A stretch of DNA of 64,000 bases from Ailanthus altissimus. Its lineage: Eukaryota > Streptophyta > Magnoliopsida > Sapindales > Simaroubaceae. A program made the position numbers and the translations under genes. Positions 1-12,420 of the stretch are shown here, piece after piece. The stretch spans positions 1,500,501 to 1,564,500 of the forward strand of contig OX327696.1 of assembly GCA_946807835.1 (NCBI GenBank), in the 5' to 3' direction. The notes below the pieces were generated by a model. It did no database searches, was not told the origin of the DNA, and saw nothing but the letters and a program-made list of their open reading frames with translations. Numbering within the stretch: position 1 is the first letter of the stretch; the number at the start of each line of letters is the position of its first letter.

Positions 1-2779
1 GCACTATTCTCTGTAGATGATGAGAGTATGCAAACTAAGTTGTGGTATCTTAGACTGGCACATCTAGGCGAGAGACACCTAAATGAGTTATTTAGTCAAA
101 AGGTGTTTGGTGAGGATAAGTTCTAACCCTTAGAGTTTTGTGAGCATTGTGTGTTTGGGAAAGCATATAGAGTGAGGTTTAGTATCGACGAGCACAAGAT
201 TAAGGGAACTCTTGACTACATACACTCGGATCTTTGGGGACTAGCTCAGACAGTTACTCGTGGTAGTGCCAGGTATTTTCTCAGCTTGATTGATGACTAT
301 TTGAGGAAGCTGTGGGTCTATTTGTTGAAGAGTAAGGATCAAGCATTTGATATGTTCAAGACTTGGAAGGCTCTTATTGAGAATCAGACTGGCAAAGAGT
401 GATGAGGTTGAGAACTGACAATGGTCTCAAATTTTGCAACAAAGAGTTTGATGGGTTTTGTACCAAGCATGGAATTGCAAGGCATAGAACAACGAGATCA
501 ACACTATAGCAGAATGGTGTAACTGAGAGGATGAACAGGACCCTACTTGAAAGGGTGAGATGCATGCTTACTAATGCAACGATATCCAAGGTATTTTGGG
601 GGAAAACTATAGTAACTGTAGCTTATTTGATTAACAGAAGTCCCTCATCAGCAATTGACTTCAAGATGCCAAAAAAGAAATGGTCTGGCAATCTTTCAAA
701 GTATGACCACCTTAGAATATTTGGTTACCCTGCCTTTGTACATGTTAAGAAAGGAAAGTTGGAACCTAGAGCTATCAAAGGGGTATTCATAGTTATCTCG
801 AAGGAGTAAAATGATACAAGGTGCGGTGTAAAGACTTGACACCACCAAGGAGTATCATAAGCCGTGACCTGACATTCGATGAGACGACGATATTGAAAAC
901 CTCCTAAGAAAATGAGAAATAAGAACTTGTGCCCAAGGAAGACTCAGCACCCGAGTCAATAGAAGTTGAAGTGGAGCTTGAATCAAGATCTAATATGCCC
1001 AGATCAACACTTCAACGAACAGAGATCCTTGAAGATGAACTAAGAATACCGATGAGTTCCTCTAAGTATACCCAAAGAAATACTAGGACTCCTGAGATGG
1101 AACTTGAAGAGTACCAGCTAGCCAGAGATAGGCTAAGGAGAGCGATAAATCCACCAGTTAGGTATGCACAAGCAGATTAAGTTGCTCATGCTTTTAATTT
1201 TGCTTACACTCTTGAGTACGATGAGCTTAGGATATATGGTGAGGTTATGAAGAGTGAAAACAAGAAAGAATGGCAGTAAGCCATAGAAGAAGAGATTAGT
1301 TCTCTTAGGAAGAACAATGCCTGAAAGTTAGTGGAGAGACTTCAAAAGAAGCTAGTTAAGTGCAAGTAGGTGAATGAGGGGATACCGGGGATAGAGCATA
1401 CGAGATTCAAGGCTAGGTTAGTTGCACAAGGTTTTACTCAGAGAGAGGGAGTTGATTTTCATGAGATATTCTCTCCGGTTGTCAAGCACACATCCATTAA
1501 GATTTTGTTAGCCATGTGTGCAAACCTTGATCTACATCTAGAGTAGATGGATGTAAAGACAACCTTTCTGTATGGAGAGCTTGAAGAGATGATATACATG
1601 GCACAGCAGCAGGGGTTCGAAGAGCCCGAAAAAAAGATCATGCTTGTTTGCTAAAAAAGTTATTATACGGGTTAAAGCAATCACCTAGACAGTGGTATAG
1701 GAGATTTGATGAGTTTATGATGGCTAGTGGTTTTAGTAGGAGCAAGTATGATGGATGCGTGTACTTCAAAAATAAAAGTTATGGGATGATGTATTTGCTT
1801 CTATACATTGATAATATAGTGATTGCATATAAGAATATGAAAGAAATACAGAAGATCAAGAAACAGTTGAGTGGCGAGTTTGAAATGAAGGATTTAGGAG
1901 CAAGAAAGAGAATTTTGGGTATGGATATTGTGAGGGAAAAAAAGAGATGTTATCTTCTTGTCCCAACAACAATATATACTCAAAATTCTAGAGAAGTTTT
2001 GTATGTCCAACGCAAAGGCTGTCTCTACTCCTTTAGCTATGCATTTCAGAGTTTCAGCAGCACCGTCCCTGACATCCAATGAGGAGAAATTGTAGATGAG
2101 CAAAGTACCGTATGCAAGCGCTGTGGAGAGCATCATGTATGCAATGGTTTGCACCAGACCAGACATAACACATGCTGTAAGTGTGGTGAGTAGGTACATG
2201 GTAAATCCGAAAAATGATCACTGGTTTGCAGTGAAGTGCTTTATGAGATATCTTAAAGGGACGTCAAATCATGGGTTAATGTATAAAAAGGACAAAGACA
2301 ACAATGAAATAGTAAATGGGTATATAGACTCAGATTATACAAGTGATCTTGATAAGAGAATATCGTTGACAGACTACGTATTTATAGTGTTTGAGTGTAG
2401 TGTGTGTTGGAGATCAATTCTACAATATGTGGTTGCACTATCTACCACAGAAGCGGAGTACATAGCTGTTGGTGAAGCTATTAAGGAGGCCATATAGTTG
2501 AAAGGCATATGCGCGGAGGTATTGACTAGTGAAGATGTGAACACCGGTGTATATTGTAATAGCCAGAGTGCCATACACCTAAGTAAGCATCAAGTATTCC
2601 ATGAGAGGTCGAAATACATTAATGTGAGACTCTATTACATTCGAAAGATTATCTAAAGTGGTGAAGTAAGTCTAACGAAGATAACGTCATCTAAAAACCC
2701 TGCTGATATGTTGACTAAGTCACTGCCCTCGGTTAAGTTTGTCCTATGCAAGGACTTAACTGAAGTCACTACTTTCTAA
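1..2779 (+). pseudogene. Copia-1: decayed Ty1/Copia pol remnant, 5' cut by window
   Basis: Remnant of a Copia retrotransposon polyprotein, which would supply integrase, reverse transcriptase and RNase H. The visible order is Copia-type: GAG-pre-integrase (LWYLRLAHLGERHLNEL near 40-95, CEHCVFGK near 140-165), integrase core (SDLWG and LIDDY near 225-300; ERMNRTLLERVRCML near 525-570), reverse transcriptase (DVKTTFLYGELEE near 1550-1590, LLYGLKQSPRQWYRRF near 1655-1710) and RNase H (STTEAEYIAVGEA near 2440-2480), ending in TKSLPSVKF near 2715-2745. Many stops and frameshifts break it, for example at 400 and 1185. The active-site box normally read as YVDD is YIDN near 1805-1815, so a catalytic aspartate is lost. 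It cannot be functional. Gag and the 5' LTR lie outside the window. The family call is firm; the clade is not resolved. Confidence 0.92.
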
Positions 2780-3519
2780 GGGTGATCGAAGATATGAAAA
2801 TGAGAGATCGAGTTGCTTTCGTGAATGATTTTGAATCAAGGAGGGAATTTGTAAGAATATTGATTGAAAATCATTGGGATATGATTTGGAGAGCAAGTCA
2901 AATGCGTAAGGTATGTACGAATCGAAGAGGACGCGAAAGGAGGCGAAAAACAAAGAAGGGCGCACCAGGCGCTAGTGCCGTGGCCACTAGGCGTGGGCGC
3001 CGCGGTGCCTAGGCGGGCATACCAGCACCACGGCGGTGAGTGCTGAGCGCCGCGACGCTGGTTGCGGGTTTTGGTTTCCTATTTTTGAGTTTTTCTTTTT
3101 TCATCTCCTACATGTTTTAGAACTCCCTAATATAACTCTCATACATATAGGGTAAATTTAGGACGTCCCAAAGCCTATATAAAGGCTCTCAATTAACTTG
3201 TAAATATATCTTTGTCATTATTAACAATCTTGTGATAGGTTAAGAAATTTTTGTAGTTTTTTGTGACAAAAAATTTCTAGAGTGAAGAAAAGAGTATTTC
3301 TTTGTAATATTTTCTATAAAAAATATATTTTGTGAGTGCTTTGTGATTCATAATAAGAGAAGAGTGTAATCTTAATCTGTCGTAGACATAAGTAAATTAT
3401 TGAACAACATAATTCTTTATGTGTTTTTTTTTATTTTTTTTATTTTTATTCTTTAATTATTTATTCTACATTATTATTTACTAAAGAGAATTATTTCTCT
3501 GTACACTTCCACTTCAACA
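2780..3519 (+). repeat. Probable 3' LTR of Copia-1
   Basis: The stretch follows the RNase H end after a purine-rich run (2778-2812). It holds a GC-rich block (2930-3065), a TATA-like CCTATATAAAGG near 3172-3184 and a T-rich tail, and stops at a CA (3519) just before sequence matching intron 3 of the TNL genes begins (about 3525). This is LTR-like, but the exact 5' boundary is not visible and no second LTR exists in the window. The GC block resembles the one in the minus-strand LTR array at 8.1-10.9 kb, so the two may be related families. Confidence 0.6.
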
Positions 3520-3582
3520 ATATGTAATGTGTATTGGTCTCTGTCTTTATATCTTTTTCCTTGTATTTCTTTTTTCCTGCAG

Positions 3583-4024
3583 AATCTTATTCATTTGAAA
3601 GATATAAACTTCAATTACTCCGAGCAGTTAAAGAAACTCCCAAACCTCTCGCGGGTTACAAAAGTTGAGACCATGGAGTTAAATGGCTGTTCAAGTCTGA
3701 TGAAACTCCCAAACCTTTCGCAGGCTACAAAACTTGAGACCTTGGAGATAAATGGTTGTTCTAGTTTGATTGAGTTTCCAGAGATCTCATCTTTTAATAT
3801 ACGTTTCTTGCGGCTTCGTGGTTGTAAAAAGCTTGAGAGTCTCCCAAGCAGCGTATGGAAGTCGAAATCTCTTCTATATCTTAATCTCAATGGTTGCTCA
3901 AATCTTCGGAGATTGCCTGAAGAACGTGGAAATTTAGAATCATTGGAGTGCCTGTGCCTTAGCGAAATTGCTGTAACGCAACTACTATCATCCATTGTAT
4001 GTTTGAAGAGTTTAACGTCACTAT
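3583..4024 (+). pseudogene. LRR exon fragment of an older TNL copy
   Basis: A piece of the main leucine-rich repeat exon of a TIR-NBS-LRR gene. It starts after an intact splice acceptor (CTGCAG at 3577-3582) and reads NLIHLKDINFNYSEQLKKLPNL onward as degenerate LRRs (LKKLPNLS, LETLEINGCSSLIEFPEIS, LESLPSSVWKSKSL, LRRLPEERGNLESLECLCLS). It is nearly identical to 6490-6920 in TNL1. The upstream part of the same gene is separated by Copia-1, which ends inside the preceding intron. At 4020-4025 the LRR sequence stops in mid-repeat and passes into TIR sequence in a different frame. No promoter, TIR or NBS of this copy remains. Confidence 0.88.
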
Positions 4025-7000
4025 TTCTCAGAAGGATATGCTTCTTCGTCATGGTGTCTTGATGAACTTGTGAAGATCATGGAATGCAAGAACAAGTACG
4101 GGCGGATCGTAATACCAGTTTTTTATAACGTGGATCCATCACATGTAAGGAAACAGACGGGGGCTTTCGGAGATGGATTTACGATGCTTGAACAACGTTT
4201 TCAAGAGAAGTTGAAGAGATGGAGGTGTGCTTTGAGTGAAGCAGCCAATATATCTGGTTCTGATTTTCGTGGCAACAGGTAACTGCAATAATATAGGGAT
4301 AATATTTATCAACGATTAATATGGTATAATGAAGAAAGAAAATAGTTTTGATATTAATATTAAATTATTTTTCTATGAAGATTAGGTAATTATCTTGCAT
4401 ATTTTCTAATTGTTTTATTAAATCAAGTTAAGTTTTAGATGTAAGTAACGTCTGTCTTAAATTAATTTAATAAATGGATTTAAAAGTACACAGAGTCTCT
4501 AATTCTTTTTGACCTGTATGCACTTACTGTCATGTTTCGTATTTGCTAGGCCTGAATCTGAATTAATAGAGGATATTGTCGATGACATTAAGAAGAGGTT
4601 GGAAGATATGCCTGAAAGTGATGATAATGATTATCTGGTTGGCGTAGGACCACGCATTAAGGAAATTGAATCACTATTAAGCATTGGGTCAACAAATGTT
4701 TTCATTTTAGGGATTTGGGGTATGGGTGGCATCGGCAAGACAACAATTGCTAAAGCTATTTTCGACAAAATCTCTAATAAATTTGAAGGTTCTTACTTTG
4801 TTGGAAATGTTAGAGAGGCAGAGGAAAAAAATGGATTACCACAACTGCAAAGAGAACTCTTTTCGGCATTATTAGGTGACAGTAATTTGATGACTGGCAT
4901 TTTCAATCTCAAATCTCTAATTAGAAGGCTCAACCGTAGGAAGGTTCTAATTGTTTTTGATGACTTGACTCATCTAAGACAAATAGAATTCTTAATTGAA
5001 CGTCTTGATTGTGTGCTCCTGCTCCAGGAAGTCGAGTCATAATAACAACTAGAGATGAACAAGTGATTAAAATATCTACTATGGATGAAAGATACAAAAT
5101 ATATGAAATGAAGGAATTAGAAGATGATGATGCTCTCAAACTTTTCAGTCGACGTGCCTTCAAAAAGATTTATTCTGATGCAGATTGTATGGAACTATCA
5201 CGTGAGGTAATAAGATATGCTCATGGTGTTCCATTTGCTCTTGAGATTTTAGGTGGTTTTCTTTTTGAAATGGAAAAGGAAGACTGGGAAAGTGAAATAA
5301 ATAAACTGAAAAAAGGCCCTCATGTGAATATTCAGAAGGTTCTAAAAGTAAGTTACGATAGCTTGGATAGGGAAGAACAAAAAATATTTCTAGATATTGC
5401 ATGTTTTTTTTTAAAGGAGAATATAAAAATGTTGTAATAAGATTCTTAGATGCCTGTTACCTTTCAGCAAAAGTAGGGATAAGAGTTCTTCTTCGTAGGT
5501 GCATCATAAAAATATCAGGCGGCAACAAGATAGTGATGCATGATTTGCTGCAAGAAATGGGCAAAGAGATTGTTCGAAAAGAATCCATCAACAATCCTGG
5601 AGAACGACGTCGATTGTGGCATTATCAAGATATTGGTGAAGGTTTGACAGAAAACACGGTGAGTGACAATGATTTTCCTTTATACTTCATCTACCTAAGA
5701 TTTAGATTAGTATTTTAATGCAAAATATTGTTTTGAATAATAAAAATCAGTAAAATAAAAAAAAATAAAAAAACTGTCCCAATAAACATATAACATGCTC
5801 TTGTTGAGCCAGAGTTTAAATTTCTCAACATTCTGGTTTATTTTATAAAAAATAATGCACTCAGTAGTTCAATATTCTGGTTTCACCAATCATTTCTTGA
5901 CATAAATGCGGCCACTGATTAATTAATCTTTGTTGAGATTATGATTATCTTCAGTCTGTCAATGAATAATTAATTTATTAAAACAAGTAACATTTTACAA
6001 CATTGTGAGTGCATTATATATATTTGATTATTAGGGGACAGACGCAATTGAGGGCATCTCGTTGAATATGAATGAAGCCAGAAGTTTATTATGAATGAAG
6101 TCCGGGAGTTTCAGTTACATCTCGATGCTTTTACAAAGATGCCTAACTTGAGATATTTGAGACTCGTTGAAATCGACAAATGGAGACTCATTGGAATCAA
6201 CCAATGCAATGTGTTCTGTAGATATTTGAGACTCATTGGAATCAACCAATGCAATGTGTTCTGTTTTGAAGGCCATGGATTTAGAAAAGTGAGATATTTT
6301 AAGTGGCATGGATATCCATTGAAATGGTTGCCTTTAGGTATTAATCCTGAGTATCTTGTTTCACTTATATTGCCTGATAGCAATCTTGAACAACTTTGGG
6401 ATGGTGTCCAGGTACGTCTTAATATTTATTTTATGGTGTATTGGTCTGTGTCTTTATATCTTTTTCCTTGTATTTCTTTTTTCCGGCATAATCTTATTCA
6501 TTTGAAAGATATAAACCTCAATTACTCCGAGCAGTTAAAGAAACTCCCAAACCTCTCGCGGGCTACAAAACTTGAGACCATGGAGTTAAATGGCTGTTCA
6601 AGTTTGATGAAACTCCCAAACCTTTCGCAGGCTACAAAACTTGAGACCTTGGAGTTAAATGGCTGTTCTAGTTTGATTGAGTTTCCAGAGATCTCATCTT
6701 TTAATATATGTTTCTTGCGGCTTCGTGGTTGTAAAAAGCTTGAGAGTCTCCCAAGCAGCGTATGGAAGTCGAAATCTCTTCTATCTTAATCTCAATGGTT
6801 GCTCAAATCTTCGGAGATTGCCTGAAGAACTTGGAAATTTAGAATCATTGGAGTGCCTGTGCCTTAGCGAAATTGCTGTAACGCAAGTACTATCATCCAT
6901 TGTATGTTTGAAGAGTTTAACGTCAATATATCTAAACAATTGTCGCATCACGGAGCTACCTGAAAGTCTTGGCCAATTATCCTCGCTATGAGAGTTGTAT

Positions 7001-7884
7001 CTAGAGAGAAACAATTTTGAGAGAATAACAGCAAGTATATTGCACCTTTCAAAGCTGGAAATTCTCACTGTAAATTATTGTGAGAGGTTTCAATGCTTAC
7101 CAGAGCTTCCACGCAGTATCAGGATAATAGATGCATCTGATTGTACGTCACTGGAATCGTTGTCAGGTTTATCAATTTCATTCGCACATCCGGCGTCTTT
7201 CTTTTCAAGTTATTCATTGCACTTGGTCAATTGTTTTAAATTGGAAGGGGTTGAGCTCAGTCAAATTATCAAACACGCTCTAGACACTTATGTTAAGGTA
7301 ATCTGTCTCGAATTATCTAATTTTATGGAATGTTAATAATATTATCGTTTATAAGGTCAACTATTTTTTTTTTTATAAAAAAACGATGGTTTTTGTGGAA
7401 CAGCGACGTAAGTTTGAAAATGGTGGTGAAATCTGTTATCCGGGAAGTGAAATTCCAGAGTGGTTTAGCTTTCGAATTATGGGATCTTCTATTACCCTGA
7501 CACGAAGTTTGTGCGGTAAAAAAATTGTTGGCAGCTCTGTGCGCTGTTGCATCGTTTCAAGGTCACTTCAATAAAATTATGCCGGGCTACGAAGTTCACT
7601 GTGGCAATTATTGGAGAATTATTAGTCGCGGAGGATGTGGTTCGACTCGTATTTACTCAGATCATGTATTTTTGTGGTTCGACTGTTACGATACGTATCG
7701 TGATCTTAAATTTTGTTGCGGCGACGAGGTCTTTTTCCTGTTCTATGTTGAGTATGGTTGGGATATTAAACAGAAAAAAGAGTATGACGCGGTGACGAAA
7801 TGTGGGATCCATTTATTTTATGCCCAAGATTACAAAAGAGGTTTGGACGTTGACGAGGCAGACCGCAAAAGATTAAAGTTTTGA
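4022..7884 (+). pseudogene. TNL1: TIR-NBS-LRR resistance gene, disabled
   Basis: Intracellular immune receptor family; in working members the TIR domain makes NAD-derived signals, NB-ARC is the nucleotide switch and the LRR plus C-terminal jelly-roll (C-JID) region recognises effectors. Exons inferred from TNL2: partial TIR (about 4028-4278), NB-ARC (4550-5658), first LRR (6035-6411), main LRR (6490-7297), C-JID (7404-7884). Visible motifs: P-loop GMGGIGKTT, kinase-2 VLIVFDD, SRVIITTRDEQV, HGVPFALEILGG, IVMHDLLQEMG and CYPGSEIPEWF. Lesions against TNL2: first ~76 TIR residues replaced by LRR sequence; 1-bp deletion near 5008; 2-bp insertion in the T-run near 5405; 1-bp deletion near 6076; acceptor of the main LRR exon changed from CAG to CAT (6487-6489); 2-bp deletion near 6784; TGA at 6989; 2-bp deletion near 7534. 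Clearly a pseudogene. Confidence 0.93.
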
Positions 7885-8097
7885 ATTTAACCGATGTCGT
7901 TTCGTTTAGTGTGTTTCCTTTTGGGCCAATGCAACTATGCATGCCTTCTAAATAATTTTTTTTTTTTAAAAGCATCGCAATTTAGAACAATAGTTAATTA
8001 TTTTTTTTAAAATAATATTAAAGGAGAAAATATCATTTTCTCTCTTGAGATTAAGTTGAAGCGAAAAATTTTAAGTTTAACCTAAAACTTTAACTTT
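7885..8097. other. 3' flank of TNL1
   Basis: AT-rich non-coding DNA. The first ~95 bases match the 3' flank of TNL2 (44574-44650), including a shared TTCCTTTTGGGCCAATGCAA, so this was the 3' UTR or downstream flank of the ancestral gene. The rest shows nothing recognisable. Confidence 0.7.
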
Positions 8098-8274
8098 GTT
8101 GTGCAGCGAAATAACCTATTAATCAAGTAAAATACCAAGAATCTAAAGTAGGATATAAAAGAGCACTACACAATATTAAATGGCTCAATTAATTGCCTAT
8201 GTCCATGGTGGATTCAAGGATCTTAACCTCTCTTATTAACTCTTAAAGATTTTACAAGGAAAACTAAATGAAGA

Positions 8275-9165
8275 ACCCTCAAAATGACATAATGTTTAGT
8301 GAACCCTTACTTACCACAAGCAATGATCACCTAAATTATGATTCCAACTTAGTGCACACAAGGATTTAGTGTCTACCCAGTTCTTCACCTCTCTTAGAGT
8401 CTCTCTTAATACTTGATTTGAAATAAATAGTTTACAAGTGTTTATATAGGGTGTATTTTGTGCCTACTAACCCTATTTCTTGTTGGAGTAAGAGTCTACT
8501 TGTTTTGAGAATCCAAAATTTTTCAAAACTTGAAATTCGAATAAAAAATGGACTCCTCGTCACATCTGGCACCCCGACCCTCATCCCTAGGCGTCGCGGC
8601 ACTAACCATGTCGTGCCCATTGCCACGGCACTGGGGCGCTGGGCTTATGGGAGCTGCGATGCTCAGCCCAGGTGCCACCTATGCTCATTTTCTTCGCTTC
8701 CTTCACGTCTTCGAGTCTCGTTTCGCTTCCCTCTTCATGTCCTACATATCCTAGACTTCTCCATACGTATTCCACACTTTCTAGATTTCTTGTGACTCTC
8801 CACTTTGGTATTCATCTCAATTGTTGTCCAACCAAAATGGTTGAATTACCAATTTTTCAACAAGTCTTTCCTTGATTCAAAATCTTTCAAGTAAGAAGGC
8901 TTCTGGATCCAATCCATACCAATACTCTATCACCTAGAGTTGAGTTCAGTTAAGTCTCCACCAAGACTTAACTTTCCCCGAACTAGTTACTTTGGTCTCC
9001 AAAGGCATTCGTGCACCTTGTATAGGGTATAGATGTATTGCACTCTTTTTCGACTCTCATCACCTCAGTGAACACGGTTTGGATGTTGTTTAGTGGTCTG
9101 CATTACCCCTACACCCCGCATTGGGCCACTCATGGCCATTCCAGTAATGACCTAATGTTTAGTGA
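8275..9165 (-). repeat. ~890 bp tandem unit 1
   Basis: First of three direct copies. Landmarks: ACCCTC at 8275, GGTGTATTTT at 8450, GC-rich block 8560-8690, GGGCCACTCATGGCCATTCC ending near 9142. The offset to unit 2 is 891 bp. Confidence 0.92.
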
Positions 9166-10053
9166 ACCCTCAAATGATCTAATGTTGAGTGAACCGTTAC
9201 TCTACCACGAGCAGTGATCACTTAAATTACGGTTCCACCTTAGCGTACACAAGGATTTAGTGTCTACCCAGTTCTTCACCTCTCTTAGAGTTTCTCTTAA
9301 TACTTGATTTGAAATAAATGGTTTACAATTATTTATATAGGGTGTATTTTGTGTCTACTAACCCTATTCCTTATTGGAGTAAGAGTCTACTTGTTTTGAG
9401 AATCCAAAATTTTTCAAAACTTGAAATTCGAATAAAAAATGGACTCCTCGTCGCATCTGGCACCCCGACGCTCATCCCTAGGCATCGCGGCACTGACCAC
9501 GTCGTGCCCATTGCCACGGCACTGGGGCGCTGGGCTTATGGGAGCTGCGATGCTCAGCCTAGGTGCCGCCTATGCTCATTTTCTTCGCTTCCTTCACGTC
9601 TTTGAGTCCCGTTTCGCTTCCCTCTTCATGTTCTACATGTCCTAGACTTCTTCATACGTATTCAACACTTTCTAAATTTCTTGTGACTCTCCACTTTGGT
9701 ATTCATCTCAATTGTTGTCACAAAATGGTTGAATTACCAATTTTTCAACAAGCCTTTCCTTGATTCAAAATCTTTCAAGTAAAAAGGCTTCTGGATCCAA
9801 TCCATACCAATACTCTATCGCCTAGAGTTGAGTCCAGTTAAGTCTCCACCAAGACTTAACTTTCCCCGAACTAGTGACTTTGGTCTCCAAAGGCATTCGT
9901 GCACCTTGTATAGGGTATAGATGTATTGCACTCTTTTTCGACACTCATCACCTCAGTGAACACGGTTTGGATGTTATTTAGTGGTCTGCATTACCCCTAC
10001 ACCCCACATTGGGCCACTCATGGCCATTCCAGTAATGACCTAATGTTTAGTGA
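9166..10053 (-). repeat. ~890 bp tandem unit 2
   Basis: Second direct copy; landmarks ACCCT at 9166 and GGTGTATTTT at 9341. The offset to unit 3 is 888-889 bp. Differences from units 1 and 3 are mainly point changes and a few short indels. Confidence 0.92.
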
Positions 10054-10925
10054 ACCCTCAAAATGATCTAATGTTGAGTGAACCCTTACTCAAGCACGAG
10101 CAATGATCACCTAAATTACGGTTCCACCTTAGCGAACACAAGAATTTAGTGTCTACCTAGTTCTTCACCTCTCTTAGAGTCTCTCTTAATACTTGATTTG
10201 AAATAAATGGTTTACAATTGTTTATATAGGGTGTATTTTGTGCCTACTAACCCTATTCCTTGTTGGAGTAAGAGTCTACTTGTTTTGAGAATCCAAAATT
10301 TTTCAAAACTTGAAATTCGAATACAAAATGGACTCCTTGTCGCATCTGGTACCGCGGCGCTCATCCCTAGGCACTGCGGCACTGACCATGTCGTGCCCAT
10401 TGCCACGGCACTGGGGCGCTGGGCTTATGGGAGCTACGATGCTCAGCCCAGGTGCCGCCTATGCTCATTTTCTTCGCTTCCTTCACGTCTTCGAGTCCCG
10501 TTTCGCTTCTCTCTTCGTGTCCTACATGTCCTAGACTTCTCCATACGTATTCCACACTTTCTAGATTTCTTGTGACTCTCCACTTTGATATTCATCTCAA
10601 TTGTTGTCTAACCAAAATGGTTGAATTACTAATTTTTCAACAAGCCTTTCTTTGATTCAAAATCTTTCAAGTAAGAAGGCTTCTGGATCCAATCCATACC
10701 AATACTCTATCGCCTAGAGTTGAGTCCAGTTATGTCTCCACCAAGACTTAACTTTCCCCGAACTAGTGAGTTTGGTCTCCATAGGCATTCGTGCACCTTG
10801 TATAGGGTATAGATGTGTTGTACTCTTTTTCGACTCTCATCACATCAGTGAACACGGTTTGAATGTTGTTTAGTAGTCTACATTACCCCTACACCTCGCA
10901 TTGGGCCACTCATGGCCATTCCAAT
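10054..10925 (-). repeat. ~890 bp tandem unit 3
   Basis: Third direct copy; landmarks ACCCTC at 10054 and GGTGTATTTT at 10230. Homology stops near 10925 just after the GGCCATTCC landmark, and unrelated AT-rich DNA follows. Confidence 0.92.
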
Positions 10926-12420
10926 AAGCATATAAAGCCCCCTATTATACTTTTCACCCTCAAACTTTATAAGCTATTTCTTTATCTTTAATTTTTCTTT
11001 TTTGCTCTAATCGAATACTATTTTTCATCGAACTTGTCTAAGGATATCAAATTCTGAATTAATTTAAGAACTTGCCTTACACTCTAATTAAGATTTTTAA
11101 AAAATAAGGTGTTGCTTATAAGATTTTTAGTTATAGTTGGTAAAAAAATTGAAGTTTTTATTCTATCCATTTTAAATATTGTCACTAATTTTTAAATCTT
11201 ATTTAGACATAGGGTAATTTTAGTCTTTTGTTAACGGGGGGTAGAGTTAGAAATTGCGTTGAAAAATATATATATAACAAACAAAATCAATTATATTTAT
11301 AGATATTATGTACCAGTCAAAAATGAAAATTATCAAAATAATAATAAAACAGTTATAATCTACACAAATTTAAATATAAAAAATAATAAGAACTCATTAT
11401 AAATTTTATTTAATCTCAATCTTCAATATGTGAACTAACTTGGTGAGTTGATATCTACTTTTTTTTTAAAAAAAATTTGTATTATAATTTTGTTTCTTTT
11501 TCATGAAAATTCAATACATGTTCTTTTTGACACATAATACACACGATATTAAAATTTCAACTACTACCAGTGCCCACAAAACTCTATTCAATACATCTTC
11601 TATGAAATTTTTTGTAGTTTCAAATATAATACCTTGAACCCCTTTTGTAGATACTACTCATTGTACTAATTAAAACAATTGAAATCCTTTACAACAAATT
11701 CATTCTCCTTATAATTCTCTTTAATTTTGCTTTCTCATCTCACTTTTTTTTTCATCACCGAAAAAAGTCTTGGTAAATTTGGTCAAAATTTCAACTAAAG
11801 CCAACAAACAATGCTTCTTCTGTGAACTTTCCTTGACGTAACACAGCACCTTGGCCCTACTCATGACAGTAATAATGCAATTGAAATCTTTTACAAATGA
11901 TTCCTCAAATGAAGTAGGATGAGTTCCTTACCAAATAAACAGATATGATAATTTATGTAATGTGTAAATTTATGATGTACACGTTCCAAAAGAAAGTAGA
12001 AAAATTATGAAGTACATAATTTGAATGTAAATGAATAAGAATTGATTAGAAGTCGTACAATTAAATGATTAATGTTCACATAAATATTGCCTAAGATTTA
12101 TAATAAATGATATTATAAGAATCAGATCAGATTTATCTACAATTAATATGATATAATGAATAAAAAGACGTATGATATAACAACATATTAAATCATTTTA
12201 TTGAAGAGAGTTAATTATGTTGCATATTTTTTAATTATTTTATTTGATTATGTTCTTATAATTAAGTATCGTCTATCTACATAAAATTATAAAGAAAAGA
12301 ATCCTCTAATTAATTCAACATATAGAACTAAAAACACACATGCCTTCTGTGTCTCTTTTTGAGTTATTCATATTAACTTTCAATTATTATTATTATTAAT
12401 TTTATTTTTGTGTGTTTGAA
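10926..12420. repeat. AT-rich non-coding DNA; segmental duplication copy A
   Basis: No gene is seen. From about 11095 to 12250 the sequence matches 15215-16440 in the same orientation, interrupted by small indels; shared landmarks include AGATTTTTAGTTATA-like sequence near 11120, a CCAACAAACAATGCTTCTTC near 11801 and ATGATATAATGAATAAAAAG near 12148. The last part resembles the intron between TIR and NB-ARC exons in TNL genes (compare 4300-4500), which fits the NBS relic that follows. Confidence 0.8.

Larger units (their letters stand above)
8098..10925 (-). repeat. Minus-strand Copia-type LTR region with internal triplication
   Basis: Read on the minus strand, the region resembles the end of a Copia element: a short piece resembling the end of the coding region, a GC-rich block, a TATA-like CCCTATATAAACA, a long untranslated stretch, and an end at TTATTTCGCTGCACA (plus-strand 8100-8115) typical of plant Copia LTR ends. 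An internal segment of ~890 bp occurs three times head to tail; the LTR end (8098-8274) is present only once. Short frames with repeated peptide translations arise only because the DNA is repeated. No integrase or reverse transcriptase is attached. The repeat structure is certain; the LTR origin is inferred. Confidence 0.75.

Noticed and set aside
8451..8795. Repeated ~70-115 codon open frames in the 8-10.7 kb repeats
   Set aside because: The frames recur because the DNA is tandemly repeated; they overlap in several phases and look like LTR sequence, with no protein motif.
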